Source of the DNA: Alligator mississippiensis
Lineage: Eukaryota > Chordata > Crocodylia > Alligatoridae
Assembly (NCBI RefSeq): GCF_030867095.1
Contig: NC_081835.1
Span: 40,035,892-40,099,891, forward strand
DNA length: 64,000 nt
Reading direction: 5' to 3'
Shown here: one piece after another, positions 1 to 10,885 of the stretch
Layout of the letters: each line of letters opens with the position of its first letter
Numbering within the stretch: position 1 is the stretch's first letter
Notes under the pieces: model-generated
What the model was told of the DNA's origin: nothing
The model's input: only the letters and a program-made list of their open reading frames with translations
The model's database searches: none
Made by a program: the position numbers and the translations under genes

Positions 1-225
1 CTAGAAGTTATGAAAGACACACCATTCAAGGTAAGACAAGGTTCTTTGCATTAATCACATATCTTTTATTAAACCAACTTAAATAGTTGCAGAAAAAAAT
101 TTAGGCACGCTTTTGGGCTTAAAAACCCTTCATCAGGCTGAGGACGTTTCTGCAGTTGGTCTGTGTTCTTCCTGGATGGAATGAATAGTAAAGAAGCCAG
201 AGGCTGGGCTGGTATGTATTCAAGA
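1..225 (-). repeat. Penelope-like element pLTR fragment with hammerhead-like core
   Basis: On the minus strand this matches the tail of the Penelope-like copy at 42497-43722, including the terminal TTGGTTTAATAAAAGATAT. It holds a hammerhead-ribozyme-like core: CTGATGA (136-130), a stem II hairpin (129-115), then AAAA where GAAA is expected, and GC. It is a solo terminal fragment with no coding part. Confidence 0.75.
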
Positions 226-299
226 CAGTGTTGCCCTGTAGGGTCAGGCCAAATCTCAGGATCTCAATATTGCACTGTTAGGAGGGTGTGACACAATTG

Positions 300-625
300 C
301 ACGTATACAAACACACAAATCAATTAGGTTCATACACACACACACACTACCAACTTAGGCACATACATATACAAACCAGCCTAGGCACATGCATACCTAT
401 CACCAGTTCAAGCTCATACACTATACACGCCAAAAGTTAGACAAAAATCAATTGTCCATACCTGCACACTCAGATCACTAATTCGTATATCATGCGCACA
501 ATGACATATGTGTGTGTGTGTATACATACACACACACACTCACCAGTTCACACACATACAACCCACCTACACATACACACAGGTAAGTTCCTAACTTGGA
601 TGGTATGGTATGTATGTGTGTGCTT
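300..625. repeat. (CA)n/(TG)n-rich microsatellite region
   Basis: Imperfect CA and TG dinucleotide runs alternate with short unique segments, for example around 335-350 and 508-540. From 626 to 1060 the sequence is purine-rich with no recognisable feature. Confidence 0.85.
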
Positions 626-1059
626 GGGGTACCTGGGAGAAGGTTAAGGTGAGAGAGAGAGTTAAAGCATAGGGAATGAAAGTTGCCAGAACTGGGATTA
701 AAACCAGTGGACTAGAGAGAAGCTGGCTGAGGAACTGAGGCTTGGGTTTACTTAAGATCAAGTGGCCCCAGGGTTACTCAAGGTCACTGGTGCAAGGGGA
801 GAAAAGAAAAAGCCTGGTGGCAAGGAGGAGACAGCCAGGAAAGAAAATGAGGCAGAAACCTGGGTGCTCAGGGGAAAAGGCAGTGGGGATAAGACAGTGG
901 CAAAGAAACAGGGGATTTGGAGGCACAGAGGGGCTCAGGACAGGTGTTGAAGGTGGTGGTGAGCCAGAAGCAGGAGAGGGAGAAATGAGACAGAAGTTAG
1001 AGGGGCAAGGAGCAGAGATTGGAGCAGGGCCGAACCATAGTAAAGCAAAACCCAACTAA

Positions 1060-2060
1060 GGGGTCTAAATAACAGGTTTATTAAACGGACAACACACTAC
1101 ACAGCCACATGAAGTTATTTGTTCACACACACACAAGCACTCACAATGGCTGCAGGAGAAAGAGACTCAGTGGAAGGGATGGAGTCTAGGAAGGGGAGAG
1201 AAACAGTCCAAGTCCTTGGTTGAAGAGGGGGTGGGGTGTGACATCTACCTATACAAGCTGGGAAGGGGTCTTTGTCCAGTAGGTATTGTCCAGAGGGGGG
1301 TCGCCAGCAGGGCCTCTGGGTGGATAGGTGGTGTGGCATGGTGCTGGTCCAGATGGAGAGGGCATCCCAAGGAGTCAGTCTTCAGTACCCTTTTTATGGG
1401 GCAGACTACCTCTGATCTCCTATGGGGAGGGCCTGTCCAAGCAAGGTCAGTCCTATTCCAGAGGGTTCCCAGTGTTCTTACTGAGCATGTGCAGCCTTGG
1501 CACAATGGTGGGTTTCCTCATCTTTTGTTTCTTGAATGCTGAGGGTGGTTCCGATGGCTGGGTCGTTGATCCAGGTATTGGTTTTGATGGTTCAGTCATT
1601 CAGAGGGAGCTGTTTTTAGACCTACTGCCATTGTCTCTCAAGCATCCTTATTCAGCCCCATTCATTCAGGAACCAAGTTACATAGGAGGGGTAGTATGAG
1701 TCATAGGTTACACAACCAGGCATGGGGATAAGATGGAGGCTTGACGTTACAAGATGGAAACTTGATATGACTTATGCTAACTTACATATATAGGCCTAAA
1801 ACAGTAATCACACAATATAAAAGCAGTAAATAAAATCAATACAAACATAATAATTATCACTTATAAAACAGTGGATATCGATATCAAAATGGCAGGGTAC
1901 TTATTTGCAGAGGGGAGAGAAATAAAACTTACTACCTAAAATAAAATGTTAAAGCTTATCCTACATCTTAGCTTACTTATACTTATCTATAGGGAATAGA
2001 GAGGGAGAGAGAGAGTCAGAAATGGTTGGGGAAGGGGAGGGAATGCATTTTAAAAGAAAA
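1060..2060. other. Unassigned, probably repeat-derived
   Basis: Open frames here have no recognisable domain. There are scattered AATAAA-like and A/T-rich stretches (1800-1960) but no terminal repeats that I could pair. Nothing supports a host exon. Confidence 0.4.
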
Positions 2061-2069
2061 AAAAATGAA

Positions 2070-2600
2070 AAACTGGGGGTTTTGCTATAACAGGTGTCCC
2101 AGGGAGACACAGACGAAGGTCCCAGGAACCCCTCCCACGGTGGGACCCAAGCCTGGGATAAGATCCCGGGAAAAGAGAACCAAAAACCCTAAAGATGGGG
2201 CTTGCTTACGCTGAGCAGGGAAAACTGCATCACGCTGAGAAGAGCCACTGGCACGGTTCATCAGCCGCTTTTATTTGCAGCTGGGAGCGACGCTGACAGA
2301 TGATATAATCAAAAACCACTACCTGGCGGATTTAAAAGCCAGCGACGGAGAAACAAAGAGGAGGACAGCAGATCCAGAGGTGGGGGAGAGGCTGTCCCCC
2401 GGACTTCAGGATTGCAGGAGAAAGAGAGCTGTGAGAGTCCAGAGTGGGGCCCACCAGAAGGGTCCCGGCTCTCTTAAAAGGGTAAATGCTCAGCTTGGCT
2501 GGAAAGCCGGGTCAAGGAGGACAGCATTGGGGGATCTTGATGACCACAGACACTGGACCCATGAGTGGGGCGGGCTGTAGCCCAAACCCCTGCTGTTTCT
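2070..2600 (-). mobile_element. LTR-like fossil (possible endogenous retrovirus LTR), weak
   Basis: Read on the minus strand, the block has a TTTAAA-type promoter element followed by an AATAAA signal near 2273-2278 and then a GC-richer tail, the order expected of a U3-R-U5 unit. Family and boundaries are not determined. It is old, and no coding partner was recognised beside it. Confidence 0.3.
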
Positions 2601-3159
2601 TTTCTCCTTTTTTTTCTTTCTTTTATTGGTTGTTATTGGGGTCTCATAGGGCACCCAGAGCCCGAACCAGGGGAGGCACCCCAACTGACCTGAAGGGTCA
2701 AGAAAGCGAGGAGGCTGCTTCGCCGAACCCAACAGCTCGGAGACAGGGCCAAGGCAAAGGTTGAGACAGGGTCAGTCCCATACCCCGTAGATATCTGGGA
2801 TGAAGAAAGACACTGAGGGACGGGCAAGAGGAGACAAGAGCAGGAGTGAACATCAAGGACAAGTCGGTGACCCATCACCAGGTTGTCCTGAAGGCTAGCG
2901 TATGGCTGGGGTGTAGGGGAGGTGGAGCCCCAAGAATGCCCGCAAGAGGCAGCGCCCAGTCTGTGAGTTTCCGCGAGGGAAAGTCCCACTGCTGAACGGA
3001 AGATCAAGTCATGGCAGGAAAGTGTTGGGGCCTCCCTCGGGATTGAACGCAGCCCAAACCCCAAGACTCAGGGACATGCCCCAGGGCCTGACTTGGGCAC
3101 GCGCTCCAAGGCTGCTAGAGAGTGCCTATACCAATTTAGGCGGGTGCAACAGGCAGTCA

Positions 3160-3900
3160 ATGAAGCTGTAGATTGAGGAGTCAGTGGGTGAGAGACAGGC
3201 TGGGTGGGGGGTGGAGGAGAAGGGGGATGAATGTAGCAGTTAAATAGTGAAGAGGTACCTGGGGAGTCAGATGTCAGGCAGGTCATAATGTGTCATAAAA
3301 CCAATGTCTATATTTAGTCCATGATTTTTTTTTGTATCCAGGAGGTTGATGAAGTGAAGTTCATAGGTCTGAGAAGTGTTTTGTAAGTTTCCTTTGAGAA
3401 TTAGAACTGAGAGAGAGGTTTCCTTGTGAGAAATGTGCCTCCACAGGTAGTTGGGTATTCTTGTCTTTGATAGATTTCCGGTGTGCGTTCATTCTGGTGA
3501 GCAGTTATTGTTTGGTCTCTCCTATGTATTTTCCATCAGGGCATTTGGTGCATTGGATAAGGTATATTACATTTCTGGAGGTGCAGCTGTAAGATGTAGG
3601 GATGCTGATGGCTCTGTTGTCAGCCAATTTCTGGGGTGTAGTAATTGTGGGGGGGGTGGAGATGTGTTGGCAGGTTTTTCATTTCTTGTCATGGCACGGT
3701 CTGGATCCTTTTGGTGTGTTCTGGGCTTGAGGAAGTTTGCTTCTGGTGATGAAGTTGGCGAGGTTCAGTGTTTGTTTGAAGGCTAGGATGGGTGGTTCTG
3801 GGAAGATCTCTTTAAGAATAGGGTCTCTTTCTAGTATGGGTTGCAATTGTTTGAGGATTTTCTGTATGGGTTTGAGGGAGGGGTGATATGTCATAACCAG
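3160..3900 (-). mobile_element. Penelope-like element fragment (RT thumb end plus GIY-YIG linker region)
   Basis: On the minus strand the translation includes [18 protein letters not shown] and [18 protein letters not shown], then the linker to a GIY-YIG endonuclease domain. It aligns along its length with the better-preserved copy at 42497-43722. The 5' part and the pLTR are missing. Penelope-like elements are retroelements with a telomerase-like reverse transcriptase and a GIY-YIG nuclease. Confidence 0.8.
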
Positions 3901-3959
3901 GGTATATTTGAGGAGTGTGTGTACATGTGGGCACCTCGCTCCCACCTTCATGGGTGGAA

Positions 3960-4680
3960 GGGCTGGGCAGGGTGCAATTCATTAGTGAGTGCCATGGGCC
4001 AGATGAATGTGCTTGGCAAGTCAGACCCAGCTCGTGGGCCATATTTTGCCCGCCTCTGGCTTAGATGATGTCAGCAAGCTTCAAAATGACCTTGTTGAAA
4101 GGTTGAAAGATGAAGATACCACCCCCGCACCCTATGCCCAGTTGAGTTCAAGGGTGACTTGTAAGTGTTGATACTGGGGGGGGGGGGCAGGTGGGCACAA
4201 GGTAGATCCTGCAAGGGTGTATGTCCGAATGGCTAAGGTATCTACTTTCCATTAAGAGGATTTGAGTCCCTCCATGATCTTTTTTCTACTTTCAGTTAGA
4301 AAAAAATATGTTCAACCTGCAGCAGGTTGAGGAGGGGGAAGGAGAGAGAGCAGCCAGGCCCAGTTCCATTCCCTACCTTTGCCTGTGCAGCTGGGGGACA
4401 CTGACAGGTAGGCAGCCATAGGGAGAGGCTGCTAAAGAGTCTGACTAGCAGCTAAGGAGCAGAACTCCCCAGAATGACATATGACATGACACTGCCCCAC
4501 TACTGGGGCTCAGGGTGGGGGAGTGAGTGTGTGTCTATGTGTGTGGATGTGTGTGCGTGCATGTGTGCGTAAGCCCCCACCCCACTACACAGTACTATTA
4601 AACTTCCCACAGGGTAGAATTTTTTGCCAACCCATGTAGTATGTCATAATCTACTAAGACAGAAATTCTTTTACTTGTGT
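3960..4680. other. Unassigned, with TG-rich run
   Basis: No coding feature apart from the tRNA-like relic listed separately. A G-run lies at about 4179-4187 and TG-rich sequence at 4520-4570. The text near 4030-4062 resembles degraded terminal sequence of a hAT-type element but has no partner. Confidence 0.4.
4215..4277 (+). pseudogene. tRNA-like relic (Ser/Leu-type head)
   Basis: A box TGGCTAAGGTATC (4230-4242) and B box GGATTTGAGTCCC (4258-4270) are spaced as in a pol III internal promoter. The acceptor and anticodon arms do not pair well and the unit is short. It could be a tRNA pseudogene or the head of a SINE whose body is lost. Confidence 0.55.
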
Positions 4681-4824
4681 TAAAAAGTCTTATAAATGGG
4701 ACAATTATTTTTAAACATTTCCTATTTGAAATCAGTTATAATTAGAAACCTTAGGTGCTCCTTAACAAGCTTCCACACATTAAGTAACTCCTACAGTACT
4801 AGGGGATTAGACATATCATACATA

Positions 4825-7800
4825 TCATGCAAGGCACTCCTAGACTTGGTTATGGCCAGAAGAGATGATCTAGTGAGCAACCTGAGGATCAAAGGGAAAC
4901 TGGGTGACAGTGACCATGAGATTATCACTTTCTCCATCCAACGTAAGTCAGAGAAATCAGTCAGTAGGGTAGAAATCCTTGATTTTAGGAAAGCTGACTT
5001 CCACAAGCAAAGGAGATTGGTTGGTGAGGTCCTACATGACTGTGGTTTGATGAAGGGAGTACAAGAGGAGGGATCGTTCCTCAAGGAAGTTATCCTAGAA
5101 GCACAAAGGAAGTCCATTTCCTTTCGTAAGAAAGGCAGCAAAAGGGCTGGGAAACCCCCTTGGCTCAATAGGGACATTATAGACCTCCTGAAAGAAAATG
5201 AGAAGCATACAAGGGATGGAAGACAGAAATAACCACCAAAGAGAAGTATTCAGCAATAGTCCACATCTGCAGGCAACAGATTTGGAAAGCAAAGGCACAA
5301 ACCAAATACAAATTGGCAACCGGAATCAAGGACAAAAAAAAGTCCTTCTTTACTTATGTAGGAAGTCAGAGAAAGAATAAGGGAAGCATAGGGCCCCTGG
5401 CTAACAAAACAGGACAGCTGATAACCGACGCTCAGGACAAAACCAAACTCCTAAATGAATACTTTGCGTCAGTATTCCATCAGTCCAAGGGTGTTAGCCT
5501 GTTTGACAGGGTACAGGATGATCAAGGTGGGGGTGATCACCTTCCCATAGTTGGTGAAGATCTTGTGGGGGAACACCTAGGCTGAATATCTACCAGTCAC
5601 CAGGATTGGATAAACTACACCCGAGAGTGCTAAAAGAACTGGCTGACATCCTAGCGTGACCTATGACAAAGTTATTTGAAGACTCATGGCACTCAGCAGA
5701 ACTCTGAGAAGACTGGAAGAGGGCCAATGTGGTGCTTGTCTTCAAGAAAGGGAGAAAGGAGGACCCAGGGAATTACAGGCCAGTCAGTTTGACCTCAATC
5801 CCTGATAAAATCCTGAAAAATATTACCAAAGAATCCATTATTGTAGGGGTGCACCAATAGAGATTTTGGGAGCTGATACCAATAGCCAATTTTTATGGAG
5901 GCATATCAGCTGATACCGATCTTATTTCCAATACAGCTGCGTCCAGCTAGTAAGTCTGTTGTGGTGGAAGGGGAGGAGGGAGGGAAGGAGTGTGTGGGGG
6001 GAGGATCAATGCCCTCCACAGTCTGGGAGGGCGTGGGGCTGGGGCAGGCGCTGCCCAGCCAGGGCAGGGTGGGGCACAGGACAGAGCTGCGGCTCATCCT
6101 AGGGGTGCAGGATGTGGGGTGGCTCCTACTGCTGCGTGCACCCCGGGAGTGCATGGGGTTGGGGGAAACGTACCCAGGGCTGTCCCTAGGGGAGCACAAA
6201 TCAGGGCAATTGCCCCAGGTCCTGCACTTTGGGGGGGCCCTGTGGAACTGGGTGGAGTGGCTGCAGCTCACCCCCACCGCCTTTGGCTTCTCTGCATCCA
6301 GGCCCCACAGGCTGATTTGCCCTGGGCCCCGCATCCTGCTAGGATTGTTTCTGCATGTTCACCCAGATCTGCGTGGGGTGGGGTGGGCTGTGGCTTTGGG
6401 CTGGGGTTGCATCAGGCTTTTCCTGGTGTGTGGGGGCACATGCACCCTCCCCATGCCCTCCTGGAGTGCACACAGCAATGGGAGGTGCCCCCCCTCTCTA
6501 TGACCCCCAGACAAGCCATGGCTCTGTCCTGTGCCCCATCCCCAGCCTCCTTCCCTCCCTTGCTGTGGGGCCCTTGATCTGCACCTCCATGCTCCTTCCC
6601 TCCTCCCTCCCTTTCCAGCACTACAGACTTACCAGCTGCACGCAGCTTTCCAAGATGCCGGGCTGTGCTTCTCACTGCCTGTGTGCTGCGCTGCAGCTGT
6701 GCACATGCACAGGCATTTATTGGATAAATTATCGGCCACATCAGGTCAATTTACAATACATTAAATTTTCTTTATATAGGTGCCAATCCAATATTGGACC
6801 GAAGTATCAGTGCACCTCTACATTATTGGCAGGCAGTATTCTAAAGAATTGCCAACATGGCTTCATTGCCAACATGGCGTCATGCCTGACCAACCTCGTT
6901 TCCTTCTATGATCAGGTAACTCACCACTTGGATAGGGGAAATGAGGTTGATGTCACATACTTAGACTTCAAAAAGGCCTTTGATCCAGTCTCCCATGATG
7001 TTTTCCTGGGAAAACTGGGAAAATGCAGCCTTGACTACTTTAACAGTCTGGTGGCTAGGTAAATGGCTCTGAGGTAGGACCCAGAGATCGTTAATAGACA
7101 AAACTTAGTCAATATGGCAAAAGGTAACCAGTGGCATCCCTCAGGGCTCAATACTTGGACCGGTGCTCTTCAACATGTTCATCAATGATTTAGTTTTGGG
7201 TATTAAAAATGACTTGGCAAAGTTTGTGGATGACACCAAATTATGGGGGAGCGTGGTAATGCTCAAGGACAAGCTGGCAATACACGCTGACTTTGGACAG
7301 GCTTGTGAGGTAGGTGGATCTTAACCTGGTGATGTTTAATATGGAGAAATGTAAAATGCTTCATCTGGGGAGAAATAATCTGCAACACACTTACAGGTTC
7401 AGCAGTGCTATGCTTGCCATCACCACAACTGAAAGAGATCTGGGGGTCATGATAGACCACAGAATGAACATGAGCCACCAATGCGATGTTGTAGCTGGCA
7501 GAGCAAATCAAACACTGGCATGTATCTACCAATGCATCTCAAGCAAGACTAAGGATGTCATCCGCCCACTCTGTTCAGCCTTGGTGAGACAGCAGCTGGA
7601 GTACTGTTTCCAGTTCTGGGTGCTGCACTTCAGGAAGGATGTGGAGAAGCTCAAGAGAGTCCAAAGGAGGACCACACACATAATTAGAGGTCTAGAGAAC
7701 AGGTTATACAAGGAGAGGCTGAAAGACTTGGAAATGTTCAGCCTGGAAAAGAGAAGACTCAGAGGGGACTTGGTGGCAGCCTATAAGTATATTAGGGGCA

Positions 7801-8118
7801 TACATCAGGGCCTGGGGGAGCATCTGTTCACCAAAGCACCCCAGGGGAAGACAAGAAACAATGGGCACAAACTGGCTGAAGATCACTTCAGACTGGACAT
7901 AAGGAAAAGCTTCTTTACAAGTTGAGTTCCAAGGGTCTAACAGGCTCCCTGCAGAGGTGGTACAGTCACCCACCCTTGCAATCTTCAAAAAGCATCTTGA
8001 TGCCCACCTTGCTGGGGTCACCTGACCCCAGTAGTCATTCTTGTCCAAGTGCAGGGGGGCTGGACCCAATGATTTTGTAAGGTCCCTCCCAGCCCCTAAC
8101 ATCTTTGAATCTATGAGT
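4825..8118 (+). mobile_element. CR1 LINE, 5'-truncated, ORF2 remnant, split by a hAT
   Basis: The copy starts inside the endonuclease domain (ALLDLVMARRDDL, then GDSDHEI, the EN catalytic SDH). It runs through the reverse transcriptase ([16 protein letters not shown] before the insertion; YLDFKKAFDPVSHDVF after it) and the C-terminal region (SALVRQQLEYCFQFW, near 7585-7620). It ends in the usual CR1 3' tail with a GAATCTATGA terminus near 8116. ORF2 is broken by several stops and shifts. The RT box reads FVDDT (about 7220-7235) instead of FADDT. Bases 5844-6820 belong to a later hAT. It is the same subfamily as the minus-strand copy at 61415-64000. Confidence 0.93.
5844..6820. mobile_element. 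Non-autonomous hAT with perfect 8-bp target-site duplication and internal foldback
   Basis: Terminal inverted repeats TAGGGGTGCACCAATA (left) and TATCAGTGCACCTCTA (right) bound a 977-bp element. The 8-bp sequence CATTATTG occurs directly before (5836-5843) and directly after (6821-6828) it, the length typical of hAT transposition. It interrupts the CR1 reverse transcriptase. No transposase is present. The interior holds two long imperfect inverted arms (about 5935-6170 and 6450-6661), GC-rich and purine-rich, which create misleading open frames on both strands. Confidence 0.92.
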
Positions 8119-8297
8119 ACTTCAAGTAGGTCAAGCTCCATGCATCCGCAAGGTTTTCTTCTGTTTATTGTAACCCTAAAACGCAATATACCATTTTCTT
8201 CCATGGTTTCTCTACCAGCCTCACCTGATTAACAAGCTTATGCCAGTTTTTGTCACTCCCCACAGCATGTTTTCCTTCTGTACAGTTGAAAAGTTAC

Positions 8298-8416
8298 TCA
8301 GAGCGCATCTACACATGCCCCTGACTGCTCTGTACCCCCTGGCACTGCAGAGTCCCAGTGGCACATGGGTCATTTTTGACCCATCTACACAGTAATAATG
8401 GTGTACTGAGCAGTTA
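8298..8416. repeat. Short Harbinger/MITE-like fragment
   Basis: Carries GCATCTACACATGCCC, the same motif as the terminal repeat of the large element that starts at 8421, but in the opposite sense. It is probably a fragment of a short non-autonomous relative into or beside which the larger one inserted. Confidence 0.45.
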
Positions 8417-8599
8417 CAGTGGGCATGTCTACACAAGATGCTTTACTGCACAGTTGCATAGTTTACTGCCCAGTAAGCGTGCACGTGTACATGGTTACTG
8501 CTCAGTAAAAATCATTAATTGTGAGTAAACTTGCTACCTGCAAGTGCAAGTAGCAAATTTACTTGCAAGTAGTTACTGAGCAGTAATGCATGAGTAGGC

Positions 8600-10680
8600 G
8601 TCACTGGGTATATATTGCTCCCAGTCAGCCCCACCATGAAGCAGGCACTCCAATGTCCATGTCCACAGAGGGCTGTCATGCTGGATGTGGGAGCATGGGT
8701 ACAACTGGTTGGCATGACAGTGCTGCATAAAGATCAAGACTTAGTGGGCACAGTGGGTTTCCATCTCCAACCACAACCATCAGTTGGGGAGTGCCCACAA
8801 GACAATGCCCTTTATGCAGCAGCTGACAGAGACCCTCATATCCCAGGACCCAGGCTGAAGCCATGCTGTGTACTGCAACATGGGCAGCCTGCCTTAGCCC
8901 CATCCATCCTGGCACCCACAGTGACATGTCACCAAGGGAGGGCCCCTCAGGACACCAGCAGCTTGTCTCACTGAGCTACCTGTCCACAGCCTCCACCAGC
9001 AAATAGGGGAACCCAGGCCAGTGACTGCCCCAACAGCCCACAGCCTCAGCCCCAGGCATGAGGCATGGCCAGCCATGCCACCACCAGCAGTTCCAGCTCC
9101 TCCCTGGGGTGGGGGGAGCCCTGGCTGGGTGCATGCCAAACCCCGTCATCTGACAAGTCCAATCGGAGGGGCATGCCATCGCTACCATCTGGGACTGAGT
9201 GGAGCTGCTGGCCATGTTAGCTCTGACCACATGGTAAACCCTGCACAGGGGAGAGGGCCCTCCCCGCCTCCGACCCTGCCTCTACCCCCCCAACTCCCTG
9301 CCAGCTGCACTCCTCTGGCCCTAAGGATCCCTCTGCACAGCATGCAGAGAGATGGGAGACTGCAAAACTTTATTGAGCAGCCTGTGCCCTGACAGCTAGG
9401 TGGGCATGTGCCTTTCCCATGATGAGAAATGCACTGATGCCAGTGGCAATGTCCTCCTCAGCTGGGTGGGCAGAGGGGGACTGTCCTCCTTGGCTGGGAG
9501 GCAGAGACATGTAGCACAGCCACAGATAGCCCTCTAAGCAGCAGCAGAGTTTGTGGGGCAGCCTGGGCTTGCCCCCCACTATCAAAGCTCAGGGTCCTAT
9601 GCCAGGTACACAGGTTCACCATGACAAGCAGTAGCAGCAGGTTGTAGTGAGTCAGGCACCCCTTATTCTTGGAAACAGCTCCTCATGTAGCTCCCAGGAC
9701 ACACACAGCTGGGACAAGCTTAAGGCAGAGTGCCACTGTGGGAGGAGACTAGCCCCAGGGTGGCTCCCTGGAGAGGTCCCCTTTGGCAGGGGCAGGGGGA
9801 GAGGAATGGACAACTTCTCATCCCAGTCATCCCAGAAGTTCTGTGCCCCCTGATCCTGGGCACTGTGGTCTTGGTGGCAGCACAGGAGAGCAGCAGGCCT
9901 GCAGGAGGAGAAGCAGGGGGAAGCGGGGTCTGGAGCCATGGCAGCAGGTGTTGCCAGGACCCTGGCCTGTCCTGGCCTGAGAACAAGGTCAGGGAGACAG
10001 GCTGCCCACCACCAGCACCCAGTGGTCCACCAGCCCCAGGAGAGCAAACAGTTATGGAGGGCTTGACTACCAGCTGCCTGGGCCTGGGCCTGCCTGGCCA
10101 ACTTACAATGGTCCCTGGGCACCCATACATACCTGATCCCTGATCTGAGGCCAGGCAGCGTATGGCCCCCTCATAGAGAGAATCTTATCTCAGAAATGTT
10201 GCACACTCACAAACAGTTTCTTTCTCATGGCTCTGCAGGCCCTGCAGCTGCACATAGGTAACAGGCTGCCATTGGCAGCTGGGATGTGGCCTCAGGTTTG
10301 TTGACACCCATAGCCAGGGCCCTGTGGATGTGCTGGCTCTGCCAGAGGACTACCCAGATGCATAGGCCTGGCAGGCGGAAGACGGTGCCTGGCAGAACAG
10401 ATGGCAGGTGGAAGATGTGTCCCACCAGGACAGGTGGTGGGTGGAGGACATGGCCCATGAGCATGCACAGGACTGGGCAGGCTGGGAGTTCTGGAAGCAG
10501 CTCCTGGCCCTAGATCTAAAATGGGTGGAGGCCTTGTGGGAGCAAACCATGGTCATGGGCAGGGCAGTGGAGGCCACGGAGAATGACCACCAGGTGCTAG
10601 ACACCATGCCACTTCCACCCAGGCCTCATAAAACAGCTGCCCCCAGGCCTCACAGATGCTATGCAGCATGCAGGTTGTAA
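8600..10680 (+). pseudogene. Possible Harbinger second gene (SANT/Myb-like), C-terminal part
   Basis: PIF/Harbinger elements usually carry a second gene for a SANT/Myb-like DNA-binding protein. On the plus strand, 10408-10600 reads EDVSHQDRWWVEDMAHEHAQ and DWAGWEFWKQLLALDLKWVE, a charged, aromatic, helical pattern like the C-terminal region of such proteins, convergent with the transposase. No SANT domain was recognised upstream, so this is inference from position and composition. Confidence 0.35.
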
Positions 10681-10885
10681 CAATGACCCAGGGGATGTTG
10701 TCCTTGGTGAACTCAAGGAGGGCAGTAAGGGTGCACCAGCATCTCCTGAGTTGGACGAAGGTGCACTTAACAAGGGAATGGGTCTGGCCCAGGCACCGGT
10801 TAAAGTGAGCCTGGCAGGAGTCCAGCTGGCCAGCGCAGGGCTGCATGAGCCAGGGCAGGAGCAGGTAGGTGGGGTCCCTGAAGAG

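Noticed and set aside
742-1059. 105-codon frame with Arg/Lys/Gly-rich composition
   Set aside because: Purine-rich low-complexity DNA with frames on both strands and no homology.
5895-7062. Overlapping 140-235-codon frames on both strands
   Set aside because: They lie in the inverted arms of the hAT and, at the right end, run into CR1 RT coding sequence; chimeric frames, not genes.
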